Shown here: in pieces, positions 63,737 to 64,000 of the stretch
Layout: each line of letters begins with the position of its first letter
Position numbering within the stretch: position 1 is the stretch's first letter
Source: Microtetraspora sp. NBRC 13810
GTDB taxonomy: Bacteria > Actinomycetota > Actinomycetes > Streptosporangiales > Streptosporangiaceae
Direction: 5' to 3'
Assembly: GCF_030268685.1 (NCBI RefSeq)
Contig: NZ_BSRQ01000001.1
Coordinates: 744,001 to 808,000 of the forward strand
Length of the DNA: 64,000 bases
Position numbers and translations under genes: made by a program
The notes under the pieces: model-generated
What the model was told of the DNA's origin: nothing
The model's input: the letters and a program-made list of their open reading frames with translations, nothing else
Databases searched by the model: none

Positions 63737-64000
63737 CTACTTCTTACCGGGCTTCTTCTTACCGGCGACGGTCTTCTTCTTGCCCTTGCGGGTGCGCGCG
63801 TTGGTCTGCGTGCGCTGACCGTGCACGGGGAGACCGCGGCGGTGCCGGATGCCCTGGTAGCAGCCGATCTCGATCTTGCGGCGGATATCGGCCTGAATCT
63901 CGCGGCGGAGGTCACCCTCGATCTTGAAATTCGCCTCGATGTAGTCACGCAGCGGGACGAGCTCCTCGTCCGTGAGCTGGTGCACACGAATGTCACCGCT
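63737..64000 (-). CDS. rpsM: 30S ribosomal protein S13, C-terminal 87 residues (cut by window edge)
   Basis: The frame is open through the window end. Visible: [53 protein letters not shown] and a Lys/Gly-rich end. About 39 N-terminal residues are missing. First visible gene of the rpsM-rpsK-rpsD-rpoA-rplQ operon. Confidence 0.98.
   Translation of the reverse strand, partial: SGDIRVHQLTDEELVPLRDYIEANFKIEGDLRREIQADIRRKIEIGCYQGIRHRRGLPVHGQRTQTNARTRKGKKKTVAGKKKPGKK

Overview
This is a 64 kb chromosomal window from a very GC-rich (about 70% by eye) filamentous actinomycete. The gene families and low-complexity surface proteins fit Streptosporangiales (Streptosporangium or Nonomuraea type), but I cannot name a genus from the sequence alone. 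Many genes start with GTG, and almost every gene has a long spurious antisense ORF, as expected at this base composition. I see no rRNA or tRNA gene, transposase, CRISPR array or prophage.

Layout. (1) 0-10 kb, accessory: an edge-cut PLP decarboxylase, a Cds1-like PLP-fold protein whose Schiff-base lysine reads as Arg, a Ser/Thr kinase with an extracytoplasmic propeller-like domain, a beta-propeller lipoprotein and a secreted M36 (fungalysin) protease. (2) 10.1-16.8 kb, a compact island of visibly lower GC: a dnaE copy, a JmjC/cupin oxygenase and a DUF397 mini-protein in one leftward operon, divergent from an XRE/TPR regulator across a short region with a perfect inverted repeat. (3) 17-28.4 kb, metabolism and a conserved actinobacterial block: glpD, nagA, guaB3, guaB, a LuxR-type regulator, DUF5319, a tiny RsdA-like protein, a SigD/ShbA-like sigma factor, groEL and groES under a perfect CIRCE. 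The order guaB3-guaB-DUF5319-rsdA-sigD-groEL-groES matches Mycobacterium tuberculosis Rv3410c-Rv3418c as I recall it.

(4) 28.6-33.2 kb, the most unusual part: six consecutive leftward genes, mostly with their own promoter and terminator, for small secreted proteins that share a signal peptide plus a two-cysteine core. Four are CGN-type paralogues that look like chaplin/rodlin analogues. The last carries a roughly 200-residue SFNK/SFNDD repeat tail ending in a His/Asp/Lys-rich segment. The cluster lies between groES and tsaD, a linkage that is usually tight in Actinobacteria. (5) 33.4-36.6 kb: a THUMP-like methyltransferase with a repeat insertion, and a long heptad-repeat coiled-coil protein.

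(6) 36.6-44.5 kb: the nnr-alr-hydrolase-tsaE-tsaB-rimI-tsaD leftward operon for metabolite repair, cell-wall D-Ala and tRNA t6A synthesis, interrupted between tsaE and tsaB by a class F sortase and a lipoprotein-like partner. (7) 44.7-53 kb: coaA, DUF389, a paired ABC-2 export module, then glmM-rpsI-rplM. Three DnaA-box-like 9-mers lie in the coaA/nnr gap. (8) 53-59.6 kb: a CAP-domain protein and two large paralogous membrane proteins with cytoplasmic FG-rich or PGW-rich low-complexity repeats. (9) 59.8-64 kb: truA, rplQ, rpoA, rpsD, rpsK and the start-less rpsM of the alpha ribosomal operon.
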